From positions 124,001 through 188,000 of the forward strand of contig NZ_FMZQ01000001.1 in NCBI RefSeq assembly GCF_900102635.1: a stretch of 64,000 bases of DNA, given 5' to 3'. Origin of the DNA: Ectopseudomonas chengduensis. Lineage in GTDB: Bacteria > Pseudomonadota > Gammaproteobacteria > Pseudomonadales > Pseudomonadaceae. Within the stretch, counting starts at the first letter, position 1; every line of letters starts with the position of its first letter. The notes below the pieces were generated by a model. It had not been told where the DNA came from. It did no database searches and saw only the letters and a list, made by a program, of their open reading frames with translations. The position numbers and the translations under genes were made by a program. Below, piece by piece: positions 45,999-54,400 of the stretch.

Positions 45999-46616
45999 AT
46001 GCCTGCAGCTATCCGTGTGCTGCGCCTGATCAGCAGCCCGCGTGGCGCTGAATCGGAAAGCCTGCGTCTGTCTCAACAGGTGCTCGACGGCCTCGCTGGT
46101 CGGCACTCGCTGGAGGTGCAGGACGTCGACCTCAACGATCTGCAACATGTCGATCACGACTATGCCATGGCTCTGGCCTCTCCCTCTGACAGTGACCAGG
46201 CAGAGACCGGCAGCGCCCGGCGTCGCTCCGCCGAGCTGATCCGTCAGCTCGACGAAGCGGATGTGCTGCTGATCGCCACCCCCATGCACAACTACACCGT
46301 CCCCTCGACACTCAAGGCCTGGGTCGATCACATAGTGCGGATTCGCATGACATTCAACGGCACACCGCAAGGCAAGGTTGGCCTGCTACGTGACCGCCCG
46401 GTGTACGTGGCGCTGGCCTCAGGCGGGCTGATCAGCGGCGATCAGGCGCGGCAGCCAGACTTCCTGCGCCCCTACCTGCAGGCGGCCCTGGCCACGGTGG
46501 GCCTCAAGAACATGCACTTCTTCTGTGTGGAGGGTACCGCCAGAGGTGAGCATGCCCTGCTGGAAGCCCGCGCCGTGGCGCAGTCACAGGTAGCCGCGTT
46601 CTTCTCTGCCGAGTGA
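45999..46616 (+). CDS. FMN-dependent NADH:quinone oxidoreductase / azoreductase
   Basis: 205 residues, flavodoxin-like fold: VLRLISSPRGAESESLRLSQ (phosphate-binding loop), TPMHNYTVPSTLKAWVDHIVR and ALASGGLISGDQARQPDFLRPYL. AzoR enzymes reduce quinones and azo dyes with NADH through FMN. Pairing with the AhpD-like gene suggests defence against electrophiles or oxidants. Confidence 0.92.
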   Translation: MPAAIRVLRLISSPRGAESESLRLSQQVLDGLAGRHSLEVQDVDLNDLQHVDHDYAMALASPSDSDQAETGSARRRSAELIRQLDEADVLLIATPMHNYTVPSTLKAWVDHIVRIRMTFNGTPQGKVGLLRDRPVYVALASGGLISGDQARQPDFLRPYLQAALATVGLKNMHFFCVEGTARGEHALLEARAVAQSQVAAFFSAE

Positions 46617-46735
46617 AACGGCTGACAACACGTCAGGCGTCTGAGCGAAGGATTCTGTAGGGTTGCGGACGATGGTGACGAATCGCCTGCGTCATCCATC
46701 AGACAGACTCGTAGCCCGCTCAATGGAACCTTCGC

Positions 46736-48880
46736 ATGTTGCCCCAGCCGCTATACGCTCGACCGGTCCGCCTGGCCCTGCTGACCTTCAACTGCCTGGC
46801 AGCGCCAATCGCCCTGGCTCAGCAGCCCATGCAACTGGACGCCATGCAGGTCAGCGGCGCACCGCTGAGCGACATCGAGACCGCGCAGGAAGAGCTGAAA
46901 CAGGTCCCTGGCGCCACCAACCTGGTGGACATGGACAAGGTCGAGCAGGGCCGCGTGGCCGGCGTCGCCGACGTGCTGGCCTACCAGCCCGGGGTCTATG
47001 CGCAGTCGCCCGGCAACGAGGGCGTGAAGATCAGCGTGCGTGGCTCGGGTATCAATCGTGGCCCCGGCTCGCACGCTTCCGGCACCCACATCCTGCTCGA
47101 CGGCCTGCCGCTGACCGGCTCCGGCGGCACGCCCTACGAACTGCTGGAACCCTTGTGGATAAGTCGCGCCGAAGTGCTGCGCGGCGCCAATGGCTTCGAC
47201 CGTGGCTCGCTGGCTTTGGGCGGCGCCATCGACTACATCACCCACACTGGCTACACCGCGCCCAAGCTGCAACTGCGCTATGAAACCGGCAGCCGTGGCT
47301 ACCAGAAGCGCAACATCGCCTCCGGCCAGGTGCTGGGCGATTTCGACTACTACCTCGCCCTCACCGACAGCCACACCGATGGCTATCAAGATCACGCGTC
47401 GGGCAAAGGCAAGGGCGTGGCCGCCAACTTCGGCTATCGGCTCAATGAGAATCTGGAGACGCGCTTCTACCTGCGCTACCGCGAAACCGAGCATGAAACG
47501 CCCGGCCGCCTGAGCAAAGCGCAACTCAAGGACGACCCGCGCCAGGCCAACGCGTCCAATCGCAGCATCGACGCCCACCGCGATCAGCCCGGCAGCACCT
47601 GGCTGGCCAACAAGACCACCTGGCAGATCGACGACGACTCCACCCTGGTCGCCGGCCTGGCCTATCACCACTACCCCATGGATATCACCGAGACCGCCTA
47701 TCGCGGCGGCGCCTACCGTATCCGCGTGGACTACAGCGATATCAGCGGCACTCTGAACTACACGCGCCGGCATACCCTGTTCGGGCTCAATAGCAGCACC
47801 ACCATCGGCTGGCGCAGCACCATCAACCTGCCGAGCAGCAAAGCGAAAGAGACCGCGGCGTTGCCGATCAACGTCAACGGCATGCCCTATCCGGCCGGCA
47901 CTCTGATGCGCGACTACGAGCACCTGGGTTCGGACAACGTGCTGCATATCGGCAACGAACTGGAGCTGGCGCCTGACCTGTGGCTGACCAGCGGCCTGGC
48001 GCTGATCCATACCCGCCGCGAAGTGCAGGTGACCTGGCCGACCAACGACGACAAGCTCGACGAAAGCACCTGGGACTACGCGCCACGTATCGGCCTGCGC
48101 TATCAGCTCAACCCCGAGGTGCAGCTGTACGGCAATATCAGCCGCTCGGTGGAACCACCGCATGCCTGGTCGATGCTCTGGGGCTCGCCGCTGCGCTTCT
48201 CCAGCACCACCACGCAGCCCTATGCCGCGCGCCAGCGCGCTGCCATCAGCCTGGACAACCAGACCGCCACCACCTTCGAGGTTGGCGGGCGCGGTGATTC
48301 CGCGCTGGGCCAGTGGGAGCTGGCCTACTACTACTCGCAGGTACGTCACGAGCTGCTCACCGTCGAGATCGAGCCCAACGTCATCGCCGAATCCAACGCC
48401 AGCCCCACCGTGCACCAGGGCATCGAAGCCGGTCTGACCAGCCCGCTGTGGCAAGGCGGCGCCGCTGGCGCACTGAGCCTGCGCCAGGCCTACACCTTCA
48501 GCGACTTCCACTACCGCGATGACGATGCCTTCGGCGACAACCGCCTGCCCGGCCTGCCGCGCCACTACTACCAGGCAGAGCTGCGCTACGACCACCCGAG
48601 CGGTTTCTACGCAGGCCTCAACACCCAGTACGCCTCGAAGGTGGCGGTGGACTACGCCAACTCCTATTACGCCGATGCCTACGCCACCTTCGGCGCCACC
48701 CTCGGCTACGCCTCGCCGAAAGACGACTGGCAAACCTGGCTCGACCTGCGCAACCTGACCGACAAACGCTATGCCGCCACCGTTACACCGGGCTATAACG
48801 ACAACGGCGCCGATGTAGCGCGCTCCACGCCCGGGGAAGGGTTTGGGGTGTATATGGGGGTTTCCTGGAGTTGGCTCTGA
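46736..48880 (+). CDS. TonB-dependent receptor (FecA-like branch)
   Basis: 714 residues: signal peptide LALLTFNCLAAPIALA, TonB box region (MQLDAMQVSG), plug (PGATNLVDMDKVEQG, ISVRGSGINRGPGSHASGTHI, LDGLPLTGSGGTPYELLEPL, EVLRGANGFDRGSLALGGAID) and barrel ending YMGVSWSWL. There is no N-terminal signalling domain. No Fur or Zur box is evident in the 119-bp upstream region. The stop overlaps the ATG of a GNAT gene (TGATG), so substrate handling and an acetyltransferase are probably linked. Confidence 0.88.
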   Translation: MLPQPLYARPVRLALLTFNCLAAPIALAQQPMQLDAMQVSGAPLSDIETAQEELKQVPGATNLVDMDKVEQGRVAGVADVLAYQPGVYAQSPGNEGVKISVRGSGINRGPGSHASGTHILLDGLPLTGSGGTPYELLEPLWISRAEVLRGANGFDRGSLALGGAIDYITHTGYTAPKLQLRYETGSRGYQKRNIASGQVLGDFDYYLALTDSHTDGYQDHASGKGKGVAANFGYRLNENLETRFYLRYRETEHETPGRLSKAQLKDDPRQANASNRSIDAHRDQPGSTWLANKTTWQIDDDSTLVAGLAYHHYPMDITETAYRGGAYRIRVDYSDISGTLNYTRRHTLFGLNSSTTIGWRSTINLPSSKAKETAALPINVNGMPYPAGTLMRDYEHLGSDNVLHIGNELELAPDLWLTSGLALIHTRREVQVTWPTNDDKLDESTWDYAPRIGLRYQLNPEVQLYGNISRSVEPPHAWSMLWGSPLRFSSTTTQPYAARQRAAISLDNQTATTFEVGGRGDSALGQWELAYYYSQVRHELLTVEIEPNVIAESNASPTVHQGIEAGLTSPLWQGGAAGALSLRQAYTFSDFHYRDDDAFGDNRLPGLPRHYYQAELRYDHPSGFYAGLNTQYASKVAVDYANSYYADAYATFGATLGYASPKDDWQTWLDLRNLTDKRYAATVTPGYNDNGADVARSTPGEGFGVYMGVSWSWL

Positions 48881-49392
48881 TGGCGCAGACGTACACCACG
48901 TACTACCTGGAGATGACCTCGCTGGATCAACTGAAGGCCAAGCCTCAGCGCAGCGACCTGCAGATCGTCGAGTGCGAAGAGCCTCAGCCGGCACTCAATC
49001 GCTTTCTCTACCAACTGGTCGGCTCGACCTGGGAATGGGGTGACCTGGACGACTGGAGCGACGCACAGTGGCGCACCATGGTGGAAAACGAAGCACACCG
49101 TACCTGGGTCGCCTATCACCATGGCGCCATCGCCGGTTACTACGAGCTGTTCCGTCCTGACGGGCGCAGCACGGAGATCCGCTACTTCGGCCTGGCTCCG
49201 CAGTTTCTCGACCGCGGCTTCGGTGGCCCACTGCTCAGCCATGCCATTCAATCGGCCTGGCAGTGGCCGGGGACTGAGCGCGTTTGGGTGCACACCTGCA
49301 CCTTCGATCATCCGGCGGCCCTGGCCAACTATCAGGCGCGTGGTATGCGGGTTTATCAGCAAGAAATCAGCGACTTGGAAAACCCCGGCTGA
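48880..49392 (+). CDS. GNAT acetyltransferase coupled to the TonB receptor
   Basis: 170 residues from ATG 48880. GNAT motif A appears as IRYFGLAPQFLDRGFGGPLLSHAIQSAWQ and motif B as VWVHTCTFDHPAALANYQARGMRVYQQE. It transfers acetyl from acetyl-CoA to an unknown small molecule. The one-base overlap with the receptor stop suggests modification of an imported compound. Confidence 0.85.
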   Translation: MAQTYTTYYLEMTSLDQLKAKPQRSDLQIVECEEPQPALNRFLYQLVGSTWEWGDLDDWSDAQWRTMVENEAHRTWVAYHHGAIAGYYELFRPDGRSTEIRYFGLAPQFLDRGFGGPLLSHAIQSAWQWPGTERVWVHTCTFDHPAALANYQARGMRVYQQEISDLENPG

Positions 49393-49422
49393 GTTGTTGA
49401 ACGACAAAAAAGCGAGAACAGC

Positions 49423-49893
49423 ATGGACTGCAGGATCAGGCTTGCGACGAAGGAGGATGCGGCGGCGATCAGCCGTATCGTGATCACCGCGTTACGCGAG
49501 TCGAATGCTCAGGACTATCCAGCTGAGGTGATCGCCCAGGTCGAGAAAAGCTTCACACCCGAAGCTGTGGCTGTATTGCTCAACAAGCGCAAGGTTTTCG
49601 TCGCCTTGATGCACGACGATCTGATCGCCACCGCCAGCCTCGACGGCGATGTTGTCAGAACGGTCTTCGTCGAGCCCGGCCATCAGGGCAGCGGAGTGGG
49701 TCGCAAGCTGATGGAAACGATCCACGCTCAGGCGCTGAACGCCGACATGCTCACGCTGTTGGTACCGTCATCACTAACCGCTGAAGGTTTCTACGCCAGC
49801 ATGGGCTATCGGAAAATTCGCGATGAGCTTCACGGCGCGGAACGCACCATCGTGATGGAAAAATCGCTGCAGACTCACTCAAAACACGAGTAA
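49423..49893 (+). CDS. GNAT acetyltransferase (second)
   Basis: 156 residues: RLATKEDAAAISRIVITALRES, VRTVFVEPGHQGSGVGRKLMETIHAQA (motif A) and LVPSSLTAEGFYASMGYRKIRDE. It follows the first GNAT gene by 30 bases and may be co-transcribed. Substrate unknown. Confidence 0.88.
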   Translation: MDCRIRLATKEDAAAISRIVITALRESNAQDYPAEVIAQVEKSFTPEAVAVLLNKRKVFVALMHDDLIATASLDGDVVRTVFVEPGHQGSGVGRKLMETIHAQALNADMLTLLVPSSLTAEGFYASMGYRKIRDELHGAERTIVMEKSLQTHSKHE

Positions 49894-49896
49894 CGC

Positions 49897-49928
49897 GTAG
49901 GGTGGACAACGCTCTGCTTGTCCACCGT
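49897..49928. repeat. Left copy of the repeat bounding the AbiE module
   Basis: GTAGGGTGGACAACGCTCTG followed by CTTGTCCACCGT. Its first 19 bases are identical to 51625-51643. A small stem (GTGGACAA / TTGTCCAC) is inside. Confidence 0.85.
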
Positions 49929-49955
49929 CCTCACGCCATCCCTGCGCCGAACCGT

Positions 49956-50029
49956 CCTTGCGCAACAAGTGGAGGCAAGGCGTTCGACCCAGCGATGAGA
50001 ACTTCATCGGCGGTAGCAACGTAGACACC
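49956..50029 (-). pseudogene. Degraded, internally deleted copy of the cobF 3' end
   Basis: CCGTCCTTGCGCAACAAGT (49953 onward) matches CCCTCCTTGCGCAGCAAAT at the end of intact cobF (51695 region); GGCAAGGCGTTCG matches GGCAATGCGTTCG; and 49992-50029 matches 51790-51827 at about 30 of 38 positions (GCGATGAG.A.TTCATCGGCGGT). The order is the same as in cobF, with pieces missing, so it is a decayed duplicate rather than chance. Confidence 0.7.
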
Positions 50030-50101
50030 TCTAGATTCGCAGGCATTGGCCGGACCAAGTGGTGGTATCCGTCGTCTCATCCAGAGACGTCTAATTGCGA
50101 A

Positions 50102-50145
50102 AACTCAACAGCAAGTTACACTTATCGTCACTTACCGTTGAGTTA
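50102..50145. promoter_or_regulatory. Possible AbiEi operator
   Basis: AACTCAAC (50102-50109) and GTTGAGTT (50138-50145) are a perfect 8-base inverted repeat just before the abiEi start. AbiEi antitoxins are known to repress their own promoter through inverted repeats. Confidence 0.5.
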
Positions 50146-50150
50146 TCGTG

Positions 50151-50720
50151 ATGAGCCAACGCCGAGAAACAGCCCAGCCCATACGCCGCCTCTATGACGG
50201 CCTGAGCAGCTTGGCGAATGCAGAACGCTACCTGTTCACGCCTTCGGATATGCGCGCCCTGGTTCCGGACATTTCCGCTGAGGCGTACCGCGCATTGCTC
50301 AGCCGGGCTGCCCGGGACGGGAAGTTGGAGCGTATCTGCCGTGGCCTCTACTTCTATCGACCCGTCAAACCGACAACCGGCCTGTTGCTGTTTCATGCTG
50401 CGGCACGCCTGCGCGCACATGAGTTCAACTATATAAGCCTGGAAACGGCGCTGAGCGACGCAGGCATCATTTCTCAAATACCGATGAACTGGATCACGCT
50501 GATGTCGTCGGGCCGCAGCAACCTGATCAAATGTGGTTTATGGGGCACCATCGAATTCGTTCACACCGCACAAAAAGCCGAGGCACTCTCGGGGCAACTT
50601 GATTACGACAGCAAATGCCGGATGTGGCGAGCCAAGCCTGCGCTGGCCATCCGCGATATGAAGGCTGCGAAAAGGAATCTCGACCTGATCGACTGGAGCA
50701 TCGCCAATGAGTTTGTTTGA
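50151..50720 (+). CDS. abiEi: AbiEi-type antitoxin
   Basis: 189 residues from ATG 50151. N-terminal winged helix (AERYLFTPSDMRALVPDISAEAYRALLSRAARDGKLERICRGLYFY) and the AbiEi C-terminal domain (FNYISLETALSDAGIISQIP, WITLMSSGRSNLIKCGLWGTIEFVH). It represses the operon and counters the AbiEii nucleotidyltransferase without direct binding (type IV system in the known examples). Overlaps the toxin gene by 14 bases. Confidence 0.88.
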   Translation: MSQRRETAQPIRRLYDGLSSLANAERYLFTPSDMRALVPDISAEAYRALLSRAARDGKLERICRGLYFYRPVKPTTGLLLFHAAARLRAHEFNYISLETALSDAGIISQIPMNWITLMSSGRSNLIKCGLWGTIEFVHTAQKAEALSGQLDYDSKCRMWRAKPALAIRDMKAAKRNLDLIDWSIANEFV

Positions 50721-51603
50721 CCAACTGGTAGACCAGGCCATCGGCAACCAGCCTGACCTAGCCAACCTGCGCGTCGTGGTAGAAAAGGAACTGCTGCATC
50801 ACGACATCATGCTGGTACTGAGCGAGACCGGCCTGCTCGAGAAACTCTGCTTTATCGGCGGGACCTGCCTGCGGGCCTGCTATGGCTCCAACCGCCTGAG
50901 CGAGGATCTGGACTTCACCGGCGGCGCCGATTTCAACCGAGACGGTTTCGCTCAGTTGAGGGCCATCCTGATAGAAAGGCTGCAGACAAAATACAGCCTG
51001 CAGGTAGACGTCAGCGAACCAAGCAAGGAGTCCGGAAACGTCGATACCTGGAAGCTGAGGGTACAGACGCGCCCGGACGCACGCAACCTGCCAGCCCAAC
51101 GCATTCATATCGATATCTGCGCCATCCCGAGCTACATGAGCACGCCCAGAGTGCTACTCAACCCCTATGGAGTGAACATGGGCACCCAAGGCCTGATCCT
51201 CAACGCAGAAGCACTCGAGGAAATCTATGTCGACAAGATCCTGGCATTCGTTCTGAGGCAGGGGCGGATCAAGAGCCGCGATCTATGGGACCTGCTCTGG
51301 CTGAAACAGCAGAAGATAGAACCAGCCCTGCAGTTGCTACCCGACAAACTCAACGACCACCGGGTGCAAACCCGCGACTTCCTGGAAAAAGCTGCGCAGC
51401 GCTCAGCGACGCTGATCAACGACCTGCAGGTCAAGGCAGATTTTCGCAGCGAAATGCAGCGTTTCCTGCCAATCCAACTCGTTGAACAGACGGTGAACGA
51501 CGACCGATTCTGGGCTTATCTGATCGACGAGGTTCCAGGCTTGATACGCCGCGCGCAAAACAGCCTCGGTCCCGAAAAGGATTCCAGACACTTCATGATG
51601 TAA
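50707..51603 (+). CDS. abiEii: AbiEii-type nucleotidyltransferase toxin
   Basis: 298 residues. The nucleotidyltransferase motif is KLCFIGGTCLRACYGSNRLSEDLDF near 46-70 (GG...R.SeDlDf), with IHIDICAIP and the EEIYVDKILAFVLRQGRIKSRDLWDLLWL segment. AbiEii/MenT-like toxins transfer nucleotides, some of them onto tRNA acceptor ends, and give phage abortive infection. All visible catalytic residues are kept, so the module should be active. Confidence 0.92.
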   Translation: MSLFDQLVDQAIGNQPDLANLRVVVEKELLHHDIMLVLSETGLLEKLCFIGGTCLRACYGSNRLSEDLDFTGGADFNRDGFAQLRAILIERLQTKYSLQVDVSEPSKESGNVDTWKLRVQTRPDARNLPAQRIHIDICAIPSYMSTPRVLLNPYGVNMGTQGLILNAEALEEIYVDKILAFVLRQGRIKSRDLWDLLWLKQQKIEPALQLLPDKLNDHRVQTRDFLEKAAQRSATLINDLQVKADFRSEMQRFLPIQLVEQTVNDDRFWAYLIDEVPGLIRRAQNSLGPEKDSRHFMM

Positions 51604-51624
51604 GCGGGCTGCTCTTGCACAGGC

Positions 51625-51656
51625 GTAGGGTGGACAACGCTCTTTTTGTCCACCGC
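51625..51656. repeat. Right copy of the repeat bounding the AbiE module
   Basis: GTAGGGTGGACAACGCTCTT followed by TTTGTCCACCGC; 19 bases identical to the left copy at 49897. Confidence 0.85.
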
Positions 51657-51671
51657 CCCTCACTCACCACA

Positions 51672-52439
51672 TCACTCCCGTGCCACACCCTCCTTGCGCA
51701 GCAAATAACTATCCATGATCCACCCATTACGCTCGCGCGCCTCGGCGCGGGTCGTGGCAATGCGTTCGGCCACCTCGTCCAGCGGGCCGGCGATGAGGAT
51801 TTCATCGGCGGTGCCGACGTAAGCGCCCCAGTAGATGTGCAGGCCGTGGCCGACGAAGCGGCGGTAGGTGTCCTTGGCGTCGAGCATCACCGCCACGCTG
51901 TCCACGCCCTGCGGCCAGCCTTCGGCAAGCAGTCGGCCGGTGGTGATTTCCACGGCGCGGCCGATGCTGTTGAGCGGGATGCGGTGGCGGGCGGTCAGCG
52001 CTTGCAGGCTGGTGATGCCGGGGATCACGTCATAGACGAAATCGCTACGCCGCGCGGCGATGGCCTCGATGATGCGGATGCTGCTGTCGTACAGCGACGG
52101 GTCGCCCCAGACCATAAAGGCCGCCGTCTCGCCATCGGCCATCTGCTCGTCGATCAGTTGCTCGAACACCGCCTGCTTGTCACGGTTGAGCTCGTCGACG
52201 CTGGCGCGGTAGTCCGCAGCCTCGCGTTCTCGCTCCGGCTGCTGGCCTTCGGCGAAACGCGGTGTGTGGCCGTCCAGGAAGCGCGCGCAGATTTCCCGGC
52301 GCAGGGCGTTGAGCTTGTGCTTCGCCGCGCCCTTGTCCATCAGAAAGATCACGTCGCTACGGCGCAGCGCCTTGATCGCCTGATAGGTGATGTAGTCCGG
52401 GTCGCCGGCGCCGATGCCGACCAGCAGCAGGGTTTTCAT
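51672..52439 (-). CDS. cobF: Precorrin-6A synthase (deacetylating) CobF
   Basis: 255 residues. Tetrapyrrole methylase fold: LLLVGIGAGDPDYITYQAIKALR, AAFMVWGDPSLYDSSIRII and YDVIPGITSLQALTARHRIPL. It methylates C1 of precorrin-5 and removes the acetyl group, specific to the aerobic pathway. Its ATG overlaps the VWA frame stop by four bases. Last gene of the cobW-cobN-chlI/chlD-cobF operon. Confidence 0.95.
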   Translation of the reverse strand: MKTLLLVGIGAGDPDYITYQAIKALRRSDVIFLMDKGAAKHKLNALRREICARFLDGHTPRFAEGQQPEREREAADYRASVDELNRDKQAVFEQLIDEQMADGETAAFMVWGDPSLYDSSIRIIEAIAARRSDFVYDVIPGITSLQALTARHRIPLNSIGRAVEITTGRLLAEGWPQGVDSVAVMLDAKDTYRRFVGHGLHIYWGAYVGTADEILIAGPLDEVAERIATTRAEARERNGWIMDSYLLRKEGVARE

Positions 52440-53146
52440 GGGGTTCTCCAGGTGCGCCCCGACACGCCGGGCGCCAGGTCGTCGATATGTTGGTACTCGG
52501 CCTGCAGCGCCTGCGCCAGCTTACGCGCACGGCCGAGGCGGATGGGCGCACGCTCGGTGTCGAGCAGCAGGCTCGGGCACGGCAGCGGCGCCAGCGACGG
52601 CCAGTCGCGCAGGCGGCCATCAGTCAGTATCAGCAGGCGCTGGCGTTCATGCGGTTTCACGCGCTGGCGACGTAGCAGCCAGTCGCCGGCCTGCTGCAGT
52701 GCATCGAGCAGCGGCGTGCCGCCTCCCGCGCCCAATTCGTGCAGCCAGCGATGCAACTCGGCGCTGGCCTTGCGCCCCTGCCAAAGCCATTGCGCTTTAC
52801 GGCCACCGGCCTGCAGCACGGCCAGGCGCGCGCGCTGGCGATAGGCGCTGTCGAAGACTTCGGCGAGCACGCCCTTGGCCAAGCTCAGGGCGCCATGGCG
52901 GCGAGTGGAGGCAGAGGCATCGACCAGCACCAGCCACAGTTCCTCAGCCTGCTGGCTGCGCGGGCGCAGCACCAACTGTTCGCGGCGTTGCGGCCGGCCC
53001 TGGCGCAGGGTCGCCGCCCAGTCGATACGACCGGCCACGCCGTTACGCGCAGCGCCGCGCAGGCCGCCACCGAGTCGTCCGGGCCGGTTACGGGCATCCG
53101 CGCCAGTGGCTGTGCGCGGGCGGATGCTCAGGGCTTTTTTGGCCAA
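52436..53146 (-). CDS. chlD: VWA (ChlD C-terminal) frame of the cobalt/magnesium chelatase
   Basis: 236 codons open from TTG 53146, but this is probably not a separate start. The frame holds a von Willebrand A domain with MIDAS motif DASAS (residues 76-80), GAGGGTPLLDALQQAGDW and LLILTDGRLRDW. No ribosome site is visible. A -1 shift at 53140-53134 fuses it to the AAA frame, giving a ChlD of about 564 residues (332 + 232). In the chelatase the VWA part bridges AAA rings to CobN. Confidence 0.88.
   Translation of the reverse strand: MAKKALSIRPRTATGADARNRPGRLGGGLRGAARNGVAGRIDWAATLRQGRPQRREQLVLRPRSQQAEELWLVLVDASASTRRHGALSLAKGVLAEVFDSAYRQRARLAVLQAGGRKAQWLWQGRKASAELHRWLHELGAGGGTPLLDALQQAGDWLLRRQRVKPHERQRLLILTDGRLRDWPSLAPLPCPSLLLDTERAPIRLGRARKLAQALQAEYQHIDDLAPGVSGRTWRTP
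53094..53140 (-). other. Programmed -1 ribosomal frameshift signal joining chlI and chlD frames
   Basis: Slippery heptamer A AAA AAG (53140-53134) in the correct phase of the upstream frame, six bases of spacer ending in the TGA stop, then a hairpin with perfect 8-bp arms GCATCCGC (53127-53120) and GCGGATGC (53101-53094). The heptamer is the one used by E. coli dnaX. The next in-frame stop comes one codon after the slip site, as in many shift cassettes. Confidence 0.85.
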
Positions 53147-54129
53147 CGCGGCGGCACGCGCCGCTCACCCATGGCTTGCGGCTGCGCCGGCAGCTCGCCC
53201 CACTGACCTTCACCCTGGCTCTGTTCCTGCGCTTGCTGCGGTGCCTGGCCCTGTTCGGGCGGCGTGGCAGCCGGCGGTTGTGGCTGACGACGGCGATGGC
53301 GCAGAACGAAGTCCTCCACCGCATCGATATCCACAGGCTCGATGCCCGCCGCGCCACGCCAGGCGGCATGGGCGCGGGCGGCACGCAGCCAGACCAGATC
53401 GGCGCGCAGGCCATCGACGCTGGCGGCGAAACAGCGCTGGCTGATCTCGCCAAGGGCGGCGTCATCCAGCGGAATATCTGCCAGGCGCTGGCGGGCATTG
53501 CGGCAGCGTTCGGCCAGGGCGTCCTGCTCGCCCTGCCAGCGTTGCAGGAAGGCTGCGGGTGCCGCATCGAAGGCCAGACGGCGACGGACGATCTCGGCAC
53601 GTTCGGCTGGCTGCGGCTGGCCATCGAGCGCCAGGTTGAGGCCGAAGCGGTCGAGCAGTTGCGGGCGCAACTCGCCCTCTTCGACGTTCATGGTGCCGAT
53701 CAACACGAAGCGCGCGGCGTGACGATGGGAGATGCCGTCACGCTCGACATGGTTGACGCCGCTGACGGCGGCATCCAGCAGCAGATCGACCAGATGGTCT
53801 GGCAGCAGGTTGACCTCATCGACATAAAGCACGCCGCCATCGGCACGCGCCAGCAGGCCAGGGGAAAACTGCGCCCGGCCTTCGCCGAGGGCCGCATCCA
53901 GATCCAGGGTGCCGACGATGCGCTCCTCGCTCGCCCCCAGCGGCAGGGTGACGAAGCGCCCACCGTCGAGCAGATCAGCCAGGCCACGGGCCAGGGTCGA
54001 TTTGGCCATGCCGCGCGGGCCTTCGATCAGCACGCCGCCGATGGCCGGATCGATGGCCGCCAGGCACAGCGCCAGCTTCAGCGAATCGGCGCCGACCACG
54101 GCGGCGAGGGGGAAGTGATGTTCGGTCAT
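53128..54129 (-). CDS. chlI: AAA+ chelatase subunit (ChlI-like; 0-frame product of a split chlD)
   Basis: 333 residues: Walker A EGPRGMAKST (36-45), Walker B GVLYVDEVNLLPDHL, sensor FVLIGTMNVEEGELRPQLLDRFGL (Arg finger region), a lid domain, then a Pro/Gln-rich linker (about 281-325) that is typical of ChlD between its AAA and VWA domains rather than of ChlI. Termination at 53128 yields a small AAA subunit; frameshifting yields full ChlD. With CobN it would form the ATP-dependent cobaltochelatase. ATG 54129. Confidence 0.92.
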   Translation of the reverse strand: MTEHHFPLAAVVGADSLKLALCLAAIDPAIGGVLIEGPRGMAKSTLARGLADLLDGGRFVTLPLGASEERIVGTLDLDAALGEGRAQFSPGLLARADGGVLYVDEVNLLPDHLVDLLLDAAVSGVNHVERDGISHRHAARFVLIGTMNVEEGELRPQLLDRFGLNLALDGQPQPAERAEIVRRRLAFDAAPAAFLQRWQGEQDALAERCRNARQRLADIPLDDAALGEISQRCFAASVDGLRADLVWLRAARAHAAWRGAAGIEPVDIDAVEDFVLRHRRRQPQPPAATPPEQGQAPQQAQEQSQGEGQWGELPAQPQAMGERRVPPRWPKKP

Positions 54130-54152
54130 GGCTGTGATCCGTGGAGTTAGAC

Positions 54153-54209
54153 GTAGCCCGGATGAAATCCGGGAATATCGAAAACGGCCCCGGATTGCAT
54201 CCGGGCTAC
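54153..54209. repeat. Palindromic repeat between cobN and chlI
   Basis: GTAGCCCGGATGAAATCCGGG and CCCGGATTGCATCCGGGCTAC; same family as 36236-36287. Part of a 271-base gap inside the operon with no gene. Confidence 0.85.
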
Positions 54210-54221
54210 CGGCAGCCACCC

Positions 54222-54386
54222 GTAGGGTGGGTTAGCGGCGCAGAACGCCAGCCTTATATCTGCAGAAAACCGTGGCGCGCCGCGTAACCCACTAGGCGAC
54301 ATACCGTGTGCCGCCGACGGTGGGTTACGCCGTAACCGCTTCAACGAGTTGGCCGGCAACCGCGACAGCCGGCTAACCCACCCTAC
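54222..54386. repeat. Larger GTAGGGTGGGTTA...TAACCCACCCTAC element
   Basis: Outer arms GTAGGGTGGGTTAGC (54222-54236) and GCTAACCCACCCTAC (54372-54386) are perfectly complementary; inner words CGTAACCCACTAGG and CGGTGGGTTACGCCG form a second stem. About 165 bases, non-coding. Confidence 0.75.
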
Positions 54387-54400
54387 GGGAAGGTGTCGCT

